DNA of 64,000 bases from Morella rubra (Eukaryota > Streptophyta > Magnoliopsida > Fagales > Myricaceae): assembly GCA_003952965.2 (NCBI GenBank), contig CM025855.1, positions 29,664,835 through 29,728,834 on the forward strand. Reading direction: 5' to 3'. Shown piece by piece: positions 29,732-41,500 of this stretch. Numbering within the stretch: the stretch's first letter is position 1; every line of letters starts with the position of its first letter. Both the position numbers and the translations under genes were made by a program. The notes below the pieces were generated by a model that was not told the DNA's origin, ran no database searches, and saw nothing but the letters and a program-made list of their open reading frames with translations.

Positions 29732-32476
29732 GTGCAACTGCTGCCTACACGCCACCCAAAGAGCCTTTCTCCGAATCACCCAAAATTCTTGCATTTGCTT
29801 CGTTGTGGAATTATAGCTTCTCTATTGATCCTAGGGTCCCTTGTTACTGTGCTCCTTACGCCTCTCTTTGTCTCTCTAGCTAGGGATATTTAGGAGATAA
29901 ATCGAAGACGAAGCTGGGTTCTGAGTCCTTAAGCGAAATGTAAGTGTCTTTCTCGTTTTTTTTCCTTCATTTATCTGTGATGTCTGATTATTATGTTTTT
30001 TTTTGTCCTGAAAAATGGAGGACATTTGAAAGAAAGTAGAAAACCTTGATGGAGTCAGGGTTTCATTTTTCTTGTGAAAATTTGAATTTTTTGTTTTTGT
30101 TTTGTTCTACTCTGCTTTCTTGCAACCAAACAACGAGGGTCTGGGTCCTCTTTTTTGAATTGTTCGAATGCCACTGTTTTGGAGCGGAATTAATGATTTT
30201 CTTTTTGGTGTTTTTGGTTTAAATCAAAAGTAAAATGCCAACGAGGCAAGCAAAAGGATAAGTTAGTAATTTAGAGAGCACGAAGGAAGCGAAGGTAACA
30301 ATTTAGAAAGCACGAGGGAAGCGAATGTTATAAAAAAAATCGCTCCTATGAATTGGAGAGCCTATGAGCAGCGAAATGTTAACAAAAAATATTAAAAAAA
30401 TAAACTTTGGCTAGCGCAAGTTGGAGCGCGCAAGAGAAGCGGAGGTTAAAGAAAAAATATCCACAAATTCCACTAAAATGAAATTCAAAAACAAAATGGA
30501 AAGAAACGTAGCCCTAGGAAACCACCAAAAGCAATACAAAAGAAACCAAAATGGGTCAGGCGAGTAGGGCACATGCATGCGGGTGGGCCTGCAGGTGCCA
30601 AGTGATAGCAACTGCGAGAAGGTGGAGGCAAACGCTTGGAGCTGCTGAGTTCATCCCATCTATGCATGGCTATCGACTTCCACCTAGGGCACCAAGATCT
30701 AACTTTGAAAATCGCCACAAAAGAGGTCCAAAGTATCAAAATAAGGTTCAACAACCTTAAATTATAGCTAGGGTTCAGCAACACATTTTCTAGAGAACCA
30801 GGGGTACAGTATATTATCTTATCCCTCGTTTGTAATTTTGTTATGTATTTGAATTGTTTGTGATCTATTGTATTGATTGGATAGGATAAGCTCATATTAT
30901 CTAGTTAGTTAGCTGGTTATTAGCTAGTTTATTATCTTATCTTAGGAATTAAAATTTCAAAATTGAATTTCCTATCTTATCATGTAATCAGGTTGTTAGC
31001 CAATTTGTGCATAAATTCAAATGAAGAATCTCAAAGAGATTATTCAGTCAAATTATTGTTAAAAAGAAAAAACTTGATAGTCCATACACTTTATACTACA
31101 AGTATGAAAGGTTCTTAGGGCTTGGATTTCATCAATTGAATTCTTTTAATGAGTTTAAACCTGGTAGCTTGCATTAATGCTTTGCTAATCACAATGACTG
31201 AATTCCCTTTTTTATATAATTCAAGTTATAAAACCTATACCTATACCCATACCTATATTTATGTCTACTTTCATGATCATAGAAAATAATATACATTTAT
31301 TATGCTTGTGCAATTCTTGAATGTAGGTCACAAGGGTGTGTATTTATTTTTAAACTACACTATCAATGTTTGATGAATTAATTCACGATCTAATATTGAA
31401 CTTCAACTTTCTTACTTCATTCAACATCTTAAGCATGCAAATAATGGCCAGTAAATTGCAAAAATGAAAACATAAATCATCAAATTGTAATTAACAAAGG
31501 ATATTTATTACATTCATACTCAAATCATATAAAAAATTCAATGATTGCCTCCTAGCCCTAGAATAAGAAAACTAACAAATCATAACTAATAAAACAATTC
31601 AATTATTTCTCGAACATAGATTCAAATTCAACATCCTTAATAAAATTCAGCAACTGAAAATTAGATAAATAAGAAAAATTCTGAAATTTTAGAAATCCGA
31701 TGTTCTTCCTCCTTGAATATCTTATGTCTTTTCTCTTTTAAAACCCCTCCTCCTCCATATCTGTTGTTGAAATCAAATCAATTCAAAATTAATTCTCCTT
31801 TCAATTTTAAAACAAATTTGAAAGAGAATAACAAGACCGAAAACCTTCTAGAAAGAACAAGAAAACTGAGAATCCTAGAAACTAGCTAGGCTTTCTGCTT
31901 AAGACTCGAATAGGGTGGTCACTCACAGTATTGGCTCTGATACTATAACAAAATCTACATCATCTTCATGGTATTTTGATTCAAAGATGGGTTGAGAGGG
32001 ATGAGTTTTGGTGGCTTCCGGCCAAGGGAGGTGAGAGGGGAGGAGTTGCCTGCAGCTACCACCGGATACAGTGAAGAGGGAGGGGTTTTAGTTGAAGAAG
32101 AGAGGGTAAAATTCCAGAGACAGGGCAGCCTCTCTCTCGAAAATATAGGGAGCCCGACAACTTCACACTACAATCAATACATTGCAGAGCAACCCACAAA
32201 AGTAGAAAAGAAATAAAAGGGAGAGAACATAAAACCAACGAAGTGGTCTTGGTTCCATAATTTCTTAGTTTAGAGGCTGCTGTTGCTGCCAAGAAAGGGA
32301 CCGCCACATGGATGGTTATAGGAGCAGCTCATAGAAAAAACTACAAATAATCAAGAAGATGCGAACTGTGTTGATGAAAATCGCCCAACTTTGAGGAATT
32401 ATGCACCGCCCTACTCTGTTTCATCCGTAGGTTGTTTTTTGCTGTGACTACTAAACAATGCGAAAGAAATAATTGA
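29241..32476. other. Spacer with CT microsatellite and possible gene leader; no gene recognised
   Basis: 29692-29728 is a (CT)n run in a pyrimidine-rich, leader-like stretch (29610-29940) ending in a possible donor (aaatgtaagtgt, 29936-29947). I found no downstream exon. 30269-30331 has two copies of a 32-bp unit (aatttagagagcacgaagg / aatttagaaagcacgaggg). 31936-31951 reads on the minus strand tatagtatcagagcca, reminiscent of a copia primer-binding site but imperfect. The rest is AT-rich. Confidence 0.4.
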
Positions 32477-32905
32477 AATATCATGGTAGCCTCCTTAAGT
32501 TTTAAAATAGTGATCTGCGTCCCCTATATTTCGAACATGATTAATCCTTGCTTCCTGTTTCATTTGACCATTAAATCACATGTAAAATAATCGAAATATT
32601 CTCCAAGACAAAATTACTAAAAATGTTAAAAATTCATTAAAAAAAAATAAAAATGATATATACAAAAGTAATATTTTTTAAATAAAATATTAAAATTCTA
32701 TTTCAACAATCTATTTATTTTTATTATTTATTTATTTATTTAATTTGATTAATCCAAAACGGTGATTTGTGTCTCTTATATTACGGTTGTTTTGCGTGTT
32801 TTTCCGTATTGACTTAATGACCAAATCAAATGGAAGGCGAGAATTAATCAAGTTCGAAACATAAGGGACGCAAATAACCGTTTTGAAATTTAGGGGAGTG
32901 ATATT
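32477..32905. mobile_element. MITE with about 100-bp imperfect terminal inverted repeats
   Basis: The left end (32477-32580) and the inverted right end (about 32808-32905) share tgcgtccc[c/t]tat, tttcgaac[a/t]tgattaat and the segment around tgaccattaa / tggtcattaa. The interior is AT-rich with no coding capacity. The long TIR relative to length suggests a MULE-type MITE; target duplication not resolved. Similar inverted phrases at 32930-33240 may be a second, more decayed unit. Confidence 0.55.
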
Positions 32906-33823
32906 GATTTTGGCCTATAATTATGTAACATACCATGACATTATCGCAAAAAATAAACACTTGCTCCTTCAAACTAAACATTTTGTACTATGCTTTCAAA
33001 ATTGCCATTAATTTAAATATAAATCTGAATGATCGGCCAGGTAAACTTTTAATTCACTCGAATGGATTATTATGCCGTTTAACATAAATATATTTAGGTA
33101 TATTTGGGGAAAACATTATAATTGTCTCCAAGTTCTAAATCAAATGAAAAGTGATGTTTGATTGCTTTTAAAACACAAAGGGCATAATAACAAATATTAA
33201 AATTTGAAGGGACTGATCGATTTTTGCTAATAGATATAACACCTTCTATGACGTTCCTCATATATTTATTATATTGTTATCACACTACACTTTCAAATTT
33301 CCAATAACTTAACACCTCTTACACATGGAAAATGTCAGGCGTCAATGTGATTTTGGATGAATATAAAAATTAATTGATAAATTGATGATAGTTTTTTTTT
33401 TCTTTTTGCTGAAAAATTGATGATAGTTTAATTAGTAACTTGGGATGCAAAATTCAAATGATTATGAAAATATAAATTTAAAACTAAAAGACACTCGTTT
33501 TTTTTTTTTTTCTGGGTAAAGTTCTCACCCTTTTTTATATTAAAAAAAAAGAAGTTAAAGAAGTGTTCCGCGAGAAGCGGCAGTGACCCCCCCTTGACAT
33601 TCCCTTCACTGTGATTGATAGCGGTACGGTGCCAGACGGCCGGGGAAACTTATTAGGAATCATACATTTGCCGTACATTGGTGTCTACTGTGCAAGTAAA
33701 AGCACTGGCAGCGCCCCTCGCTCGCTAAGTACTTAAATCGTTTGGGTCCGTTCCGCAATTGTCAACGTTCTAGGAAACCCTGAACACAACCTCCGTCGTC
33801 GTTCCGAGAGTCCCCACCACAAC

Positions 33824-36387
33824 ATGGGCCAAGACCCTAAACAACCTCCTCCTGTGCCGGCTCAACCGTCGCCGACCCAAGCCGATCCTCCTCCTCTTCC
33901 ACCACCTTCCTTTGGATCCTAGTCGAAGTAACTCTCTCTCTCTCTCTCTCTTCCTCTCTTCTTTTTTCTGTCTTGGGATTTAGGTTTTTCTTTCTTGTAT
34001 ATATATATGAGTTATAGTGGAAGTTTAGGTCAGGTGTTATTTGATTTTATGAGAACTGATTCTGGATTATATTTCTTCGTTTCTGAATTGATGATTTTAG
34101 GGCTTAAATTCTAGGCTCTGCGGCGTTAGTTCTTTGTGTCGAATGCAGCACTTTCGGTTTATTATCTTGACACGAGAGGATATTGCCTGGGTCAGCCTTT
34201 CCTGAGAATTGTAGTTTCTTTAGCAAAAACACCAAGTTCATTTTGCCATTCAAAGCACTAAAAGTAGTTCTGGATGACTAACCAAACGATTTCACTCTAC
34301 AATGTCTGTCTGTTTCATGTCTTATTTTTTTCTTTAGCTGTTTGATGTCACAAGTAGATATTTTTTCCCAATCGTATTTGTGGGTTTGAATTTTACTACA
34401 GACTAAAGATTTTAGGCGGTCACATGGTTTCCTTTATCAATCTGTTCCACCTCCTCCCCATTCACCCCCCCCTCCCCCCCCCCCCCCACCAAAAAAAAAA
34501 AAAAGGACAAAAAAAGAAAAAGAGAAAGAAGATAAAGATGAGGAGTCATTATATGCATTTGTTATTTTAATGGATCTGTGATTCAATTTTCGTTATTCAT
34601 GAAAGTTAACAAATTTTATTTGTAGTTGTGCGAGTTTTCTCTTGGCACTAATGGAATATGCTACAATCATTTGATACGCTTTTTCTGTATTATAGATATG
34701 ATTTCGCTCAACACTTTCCAAGTTCTGTTACTTTATAAGCGCCTGCATTTAGTTTTATTGTTAGTGACTAATTTTTCATGATAGATAGCATGGTAAATCC
34801 TGAGTTTAAGTAATTTGGATACATATTTGATCAGCAGGCAGGAAAATAATTTTAACCAGCAAGAAATCTTCAAAAGTTTTATAGTAATATTGGCTAAATT
34901 TTTATCCAGTTGAGAAACTGAAATACAGTAAACCTGTTTTATATCTCACGCTTGCCATGTCTATCTTTGAAGTGATTGGCATTATTAAAAGGAAGGCCTT
35001 GATAAAAGAGTTAGCTGCGGTTTATCATGCGGAGTGCCTTGCATATTGTCAAGAGCTAATGGAACTTCAAAGAAAGTGGGAAGAGGTTAGAAATAGTAAT
35101 GCTCTCCTATTTCTGTTCTGCATTTATATAATACAATATTTTTCACTTGTTTCAAATCTTGATGTGTTCTTATATTGCAATTGGTGTGAAAAGTTTCTTT
35201 TTGACAATTAGACATTACCCAACAAGCTGATTATTGTTATCCTCTATTGTATGTGATCTGTCCATGTGTCAACTTCACCAAGTCATTTGTAGGGGGCATT
35301 TAAACTTCGTTATGGTTTCAGATTGCTGAATTGGATTTCCCGATTGTTAATGGATAGATGATTGATCTTTTTTTTTATTAAAGATTTTTAATGGCAATAG
35401 TTTTTTGATAATTAGTCAAATCAAGAATAATAATTGAACGGGAGCTTAGTGGAATTATCCTATGGTTTGCTTTGATACTTGTTAGTCTCGGAGTGGTCTT
35501 GAAGGATCTTAATCTAGCTGAGTTTTGTTTTGGGTCTATTGGGCAAATCATTGCTTGTCTTGATTATTTTCTTTGGGAAGTTCTGTCCAACCTTCTGACA
35601 GATTATCTAGGAATTCTTGTAAGCAGGGACCTCCTCACTTTGAGAGGTCACAGCTACTTTGAGCTATATCCATAAGGATGGCTTGATGCTGGACCATGTT
35701 AGATGGAGTTAATAGGGGTTTGCATTTAGAGTATTCTGTGTGTCGATGATGTTCCATCGTGTTGGAGTGACCAACAACTATACGCTTACTTACGGAAGGG
35801 AAAAAAAAGACACGTTGTCCATGTCATTCGGTGGCAAGGGGAAGTGTTTTGGGGTCTGGGTGAGACATTATTGACATTTGGAGAGACAACCTTGTGTTTT
35901 ATGACTTACAATGAAGACTTTTATGCAAATAATTCAGGTATTTGTTTAAATGAAAGTAAGCGAAATCCAAAACAAGCTAGTCTCAAAAGAGAATGTTCCT
36001 AAGAGAGCTCTTGGGAAATTGTATAATTATTACATATTTGTTTATCAGAATGGTCATTGCCTGTCGATATACAGTGACACTTGTTTGCAGTCATTATTGT
36101 AGTGTCATGTGATCTGAGGCACAAATATATAGCTAGGGGAGTTGGTTAAGCCAAATGTGATTTCTGGATATCTGCCTTATGATCGTCATCCCTTTGGTGA
36201 CTAAGTTTTCTTTCGTTCTTTCCAAAATGGTTCAACTTTTTGACATCAGGCAGTTGTTTTATATGACGACTATTTCACTTTTGGTGGTGTCTTACAATGC
36301 TTGCAGCCATTTATTGACCTAAAGGCTCCAGATGATTCAAGGAAAGAAACAATGCGGCCCCCCAAACGTATAAAGAAATCCCGTTAG
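33824..36387 (+). CDS. Small conserved plant protein, three exons, apparent 1-bp frameshift in exon 1
   Basis: Exons 33824-33927, 34973-35085 and 36307-36387, all with GT-AG introns. Exon 1 begins MGQDPKQPPPVPAQPSP and is very Pro-rich. Exon 2 reads IGIIKRKALIKELAAVYHAE followed by CLAYCQELMELQRKWEE, a probable amphipathic or coiled-coil helix. Exon 3 reads PFIDLKAPDDSRKE, then a basic end RPPKRIKKSR and TAG, which looks like a nuclear-localisation-type tail. Exons 2 and 3 are in phase with each other. Exon 1 as written hits TAG two codons after PPSFG. Ignoring one G of the GG at 33914-33915 would give DPSR and join exon 2 in phase, for a product near 98 residues. I recognise this as a conserved plant family of unknown function but have no name. 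The lesion may be a sequencing error or a real disabling mutation. Confidence 0.7.
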
Positions 36388-38503
36388 TCATTGATATCTA
36401 TGTAAGATTTGCATCCTGAATGTTGCTTCGCATTGATCAAATTTTTGGTGTTGAGTGTTCTTTACATTGTCTTTTCTAAGATTACATTGTCTTATGTTCC
36501 TGATTTTACTGTTTGCTTGGGCCATGACAGGGTACAAACAATTATATTCTCACCAAGGAATGAAGGTATATGAGTACACCATTGAATAGGAACAAAAGGA
36601 AGATATCTTAGTAATTCCCCCCCCTCCCCTCCTCTTTCTTCTCCCCTCTCCCCTCTTCTAGTTAGGCAGTTGCAGTTATTTGTTTTTTAGTCTTTGTTTA
36701 CAGATGCTGCTTTCACCCTGTTGTAAATATTGTACTTGATCAATGTGTTTCGAGTTATAACAATGTAATGCCTAATCACATCATTGATTCTGTGCTATTT
36801 GGATGCCAATTTGCCTCGTTTATTGTTTTCATTCCTTTTTGCCCTTGGCATGGCTAGCCGCTTTCATAATACTCCTACATTAAAAACTAATCAACGTGCA
36901 TTGTCCAGGATTGGATATGTTTTTTTTAGTACCAGTTGTGCAACCTACATTAGGAAAAACATAACATCAGATACCTCACCTGCAATTGCACGCTGCATGG
37001 AATTAAGATATGGTTGTGCATTTTATGATATTATTATTCGTTTCTTGCTAAAACCACGAGGCTTGATTCTACGTTGAACTTAGATATGGGTTCCCTACAA
37101 ATTACCAGAGCAAAATTTTGGGCAAGGGCGGAAGAGGAATAGAGTTAACAACATTCAGGGCAGTTGCGGAAAATCGCTGCATATTGCCTTACCACCCATC
37201 TCTCCGTGCCGCATTTTCGACTGAAAGAAGGAAATGGAGTAAGGGATGCCCTTACTACAGCAAACTTCGTGATGCGTCTAAGTGGTATTAATTCGGTATA
37301 ATCTCTTCACTAAGTGCAGCAAAGTGGTATTAATTAGGTCTTCTTTACTAAGTGCAACAAAACCAGCATATTTTTCTTAGTTTTGTGAGGAAAGCTGTAG
37401 CATTTGTAGCAAGGGCTTTGGAAGGGAGAAAACATACAAGAGCCGCCCACCACGACACCCAGAAGGGTGGACTACAAAACTATCGGGCCTGAAGCCTTGG
37501 AAAACCAGTGAAATAGGCTCAAGGCCATTCCAAACGGATTCGGGCACAAGGGACTTACAAACTGAACCGAGAACAAGGCCATACAACCTAACGGGGGCAC
37601 AAGGCCCGTACAAAATATGGAAATGGGCACAAAAGGCACAACGCCCTTACAAAACAATTGGGTCCGAAGACCCCGACAGAGTCACGAACGCCACACAGGG
37701 TGGTGGCATGCTTCGTCGGAGGAGAGGCTAAAAGGCACCTCCATCCCTTTTACCATGTAGACCAACCATGGCAGTGCCTAAAAAGAGGGAGCATGTGCCG
37801 ACCAACCAACGCTGGATGAGGCTTGAGAGGAAGCTTGGAAGTCGCTGAATCTGGTTTGTGCCCATGTGTGTCTGTCATCGACCAACAAAAACCCCTAGAT
37901 CTTACCACAAAAGCCACTGAAAAAAGCCCCAAAAGGGGTGGAAAGGTTGAGATCTTAACAGATCCCGACCACCAAAGACGTGGCCGGTCAACTTTTACGA
38001 CGTGGCCGCGAATGAAGATATGGACTCTTCAACCCGGTAGTTCAGGTGTATGCCCGATTTTAAGGCGTCTGGTGTAGATGCTGGGTCAGTATACACAATT
38101 CCTGTCTCATTCAGCTATACCACTCAATTTTATAATTCCCACTATCAATCCCTATCACCATCTTATATACTTTCTCTCCTTCTAAACCCTATAAAATATC
38201 AAATTATTAAAATTAACACATTACACTTAAAATGATCAATATATTTGTACTTTATAAGTGTTAGGCTCATATCTTACAGTTAAGAACACTAAGGGTCATA
38301 AGTGTAAAATGAGATACCAAGGGTAATATAAATGAAATTTGAAATGTACTGTGTCAACTTTGATAACTTAGGGTTGGAGTACAAATTACAAAAGATGTAA
38401 TAATTAAAATGTCCAAAACGTGATTTTCCCTTAATTGTACTTACTTCTTTCATTCGAAGTTACTTTTCCTAGGTAACAATAATATTTTTAAGGATAATAT
38501 ATG

Positions 38504-38506
<3 letters not shown>
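36388..38506. other. 3' UTR of the small gene and unrecognised spacer
   Basis: A 3' UTR intron is plausible (gtaagattt at 36402, tgacag before 36531). 37376-37700 has degenerate repeats of a motif combining gggcacaa and cttacaaa at roughly 30-bp spacing, GC-richer than its surroundings. 37700-38070 is also GC-rich and resembles decayed transposon sequence; no family recognised. Confidence 0.4.
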
Positions 38507-38553
<47 letters not shown>

Positions 38554-38575
38554 TTTTTTTTTTTTTTTTTTTTTC
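38507..38575. repeat. Long A run followed by T run
   Basis: About 40 consecutive A (with flanking A-rich sequence), then a few bases, then about 22 T. The two runs form a perfect potential hairpin. It may be two retroposon tails in opposite orientation, an expanded simple repeat, or a misassembly point. Confidence 0.9.
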
Positions 38576-41500
38576 CAAACCCATTTCAAACCTACATACT
38601 CCGTTCCACTATAAACTGATGGACACAAAAATATCAATTATATTATCAACTTATTTAATTAGCAACCGATATACAGCTGATATATCAACCTATCCCTCTA
38701 TTATTATATATAAGCTTAGAGTCAACGTGCGGAAGTCCATGCATCGCACACTATTGCCGAAGAAATTTTCACTTACTACGCCACTCGTATTTATATAATA
38801 TCATCTTTACCACTTACACTCGTGAGCGTATAACTTTTTGAAATAATCCAATATATTTTTCAATTTTACCTATCCTATAATTGAGAACAATTAATTAATC
38901 CTGATCAAAGAACGTGAATCTATATAAAACCTTCCAAAAGTAGAATACAGAAATCTTTAAAAATTTGTAGCTACAACCGTTTAAATGTCAGACCTCAACA
39001 TTAATTGCCACACCGTGCGGCAGTAGATTAGCAATATTTCTTATGAAAAAAAATAAACCACTTTGATAGAATCAAATGTTACCTTCCTAGAAAAAATTCG
39101 GAAGAAAATATAATTACAAAAATAGGGAGAAATTAACTCATAAGTAAAAACATAAATATTTCCCAAAAGAGAAATGATGAATACCCAATCCTTATAAAGG
39201 ATATCTCGATGCAGAGACGCAGATTTTTTCTTTTTTTTAACAAAAACGAAATCGTGCTGCTATTAAACAAATCACTCATACCCCATGTCTACATAATAAT
39301 TCTTCGATGTTGTTCAAACAAGAGAACGAGACCCCCACTCCACTCTCCCCCATTCCATTGTTATTTCAGACTCTCTGTTTCATGCGTACTGATCATGTAG
39401 CCCTTTCCCAAACCAAAAAACTTATATATTAAAGCACCACTACCAACCCAATAAGACCATGTTTCTCTCCTGCATCCTCTCTCTCTCTCTCTCCTCTCAT
39501 TTTCTTTCCCTTTAAACGAGAAGAGCTGACAGCACTACTCGTTCACACAACAGTCTGTACTACCTTCAAACTGGTGCGATTTTTTCTTAACTGAAATGCG
39601 AGTGCTATGAAGTCACTGGACACTCTAACCACATAGTAAAGAAGCATAGCCCACCTAAGATTATTAAAGACTCTGAATTGACTGTCACTGAAATAGATCC
39701 TGAGGAAAATTGTCAAACTGAAATGATCTGTGATTGATGTGATTCTAAAAAACATAACAGATTTTCACGAACGTATGTCAATTCACACTCTGGGCACAAA
39801 CTACCATTGTAAGCACATGCCATCAAACTTTCCTATGAGAACATGTGTAAGTGAATGTGCTGACGATTAAGCAATAAACTTTATGCTATGTCATAAGGAG
39901 AAGAGTTCTGTAATAATTTAACTGAAAGTCGATTTAATTCGAAGAAGCTAGTGAATATGACTGACGACAACAAGATCACTGAAATAAGAGAAGGAGAAAA
40001 TATATAGAGTCCCTTTTAAACCATACGATCCACTTCATTTGGTACACACTTTCAATAAATATTTTAAATTTTATAGCGTAGTGATGAAACACTTTGATAG
40101 AATGTTTATTGGGACCTATGAGTAATTAATAAGAAGTAGAGTATTTTCTCTTTTAGGAAGTTAAGTAAGTGCAAGGAACTCATTCAAGGAGGCATATAAA
40201 TGGTATAGAAATAAAATAGAGATAAAAAGTATACTGATAATGACCTGAATGATATTAATGGTTGAGTGATTTCAAAATACAAAACCTAATAATTCATAAA
40301 TCTTCACTGAAGTAACAAAGATTAACAATGACGCTACCTCTATAATATGCCACTATGAACCATTTTATAAGATGACATGAAAGGCAATTGCAAAAACAAT
40401 GAAATAACCTCATAACATGTTAGGAGATTGTTTGTGGCCATGATAATTTCACTTACCACCATAAAAAGACTTGAGATGTTTTAATGACAATATATTTACC
40501 CTAGCCAAATTTGAGTATAAGAGTGATCTGATAAAGTTCCGATTAGAAAGAAATGTTGAACAGCATCAAATTTTGACTGATAAAGTTTGAACACTATAAG
40601 ATCTATAGTGTAGATTTGAAGTCGTGACAAGTCACTCTAAAGGCTGGTAGACCCCTAATTATTTAATGATATCATTGCACGTAGTATCTAATACAAACTA
40701 TTACATTCATACTCATGGAAATACTTTATTAACTCTGTGTAATAGTTGGGACCATTAAGTTGCAACTCGCGTAATCTTGTGACTTCACGTGATTTTTATG
40801 TGGCTCTTGAATATCTTATGACTGCCATTTGAGTTGATGTGATAGTATGCGGCACCGGAAGTATACTAGTTGTATTTGCGATTGGCGAAGCCAGAACTAT
40901 TGAGGACAAACGATTAGTCCCTCCACAACCCAACAAACAACCCAAATCACTTATGATTTTCGACGACTTAGCACACCCGAAACACGTTGTAACACAGTTC
41001 ATTTGTAAGTTATGAATTAGTCAATGAAATAAGTAACACATTACTAATGAGACACTCACATTTAGCATCTCGAGCATATACATCGTATCAACAAGACTCG
41101 TTAAGTGATACTACTCTTAGAGAGAGTGTCTCAAGATATATAATCAAATTGCGAGCAAAGATACAGTTTTCTAATATTATCAAATATATTGCATGATACT
41201 TTAGCTATAAGCACTCGACATCTCGCATGAGATCCACTGTATGCACTAAGTACAAGTTTGCTAAGCCAAGTTAGTTCATATGTATTACCATCGACACACG
41301 AAAAACTTAAAATTATATATATGACGAGCATTGAGGCTTGATCTAAAATCAAATCAAGCGTTATGTCGTGCGAACTAAGACATCTGTACTCTCGTTTAAA
41401 TTAGTCAAGTCGATATGAGAAAATAAAAGAAACGGCTTCCAAGTATAATGAGCATAATAAAATATTGAAAATAATATGAGAAGAATAATCACAATTGTTA

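Noticed and set aside
31920..31955. Copia-type primer-binding site on the minus strand
   Set aside because: Only an imperfect match (tatagtatcagagcca) without an adjacent LTR end or gag frame.
39420..39600. MicroRNA-type precursor near a gctgacagcac string
   Set aside because: No complementary arm forms a hairpin, and the string does not match a miRNA family I recognise.
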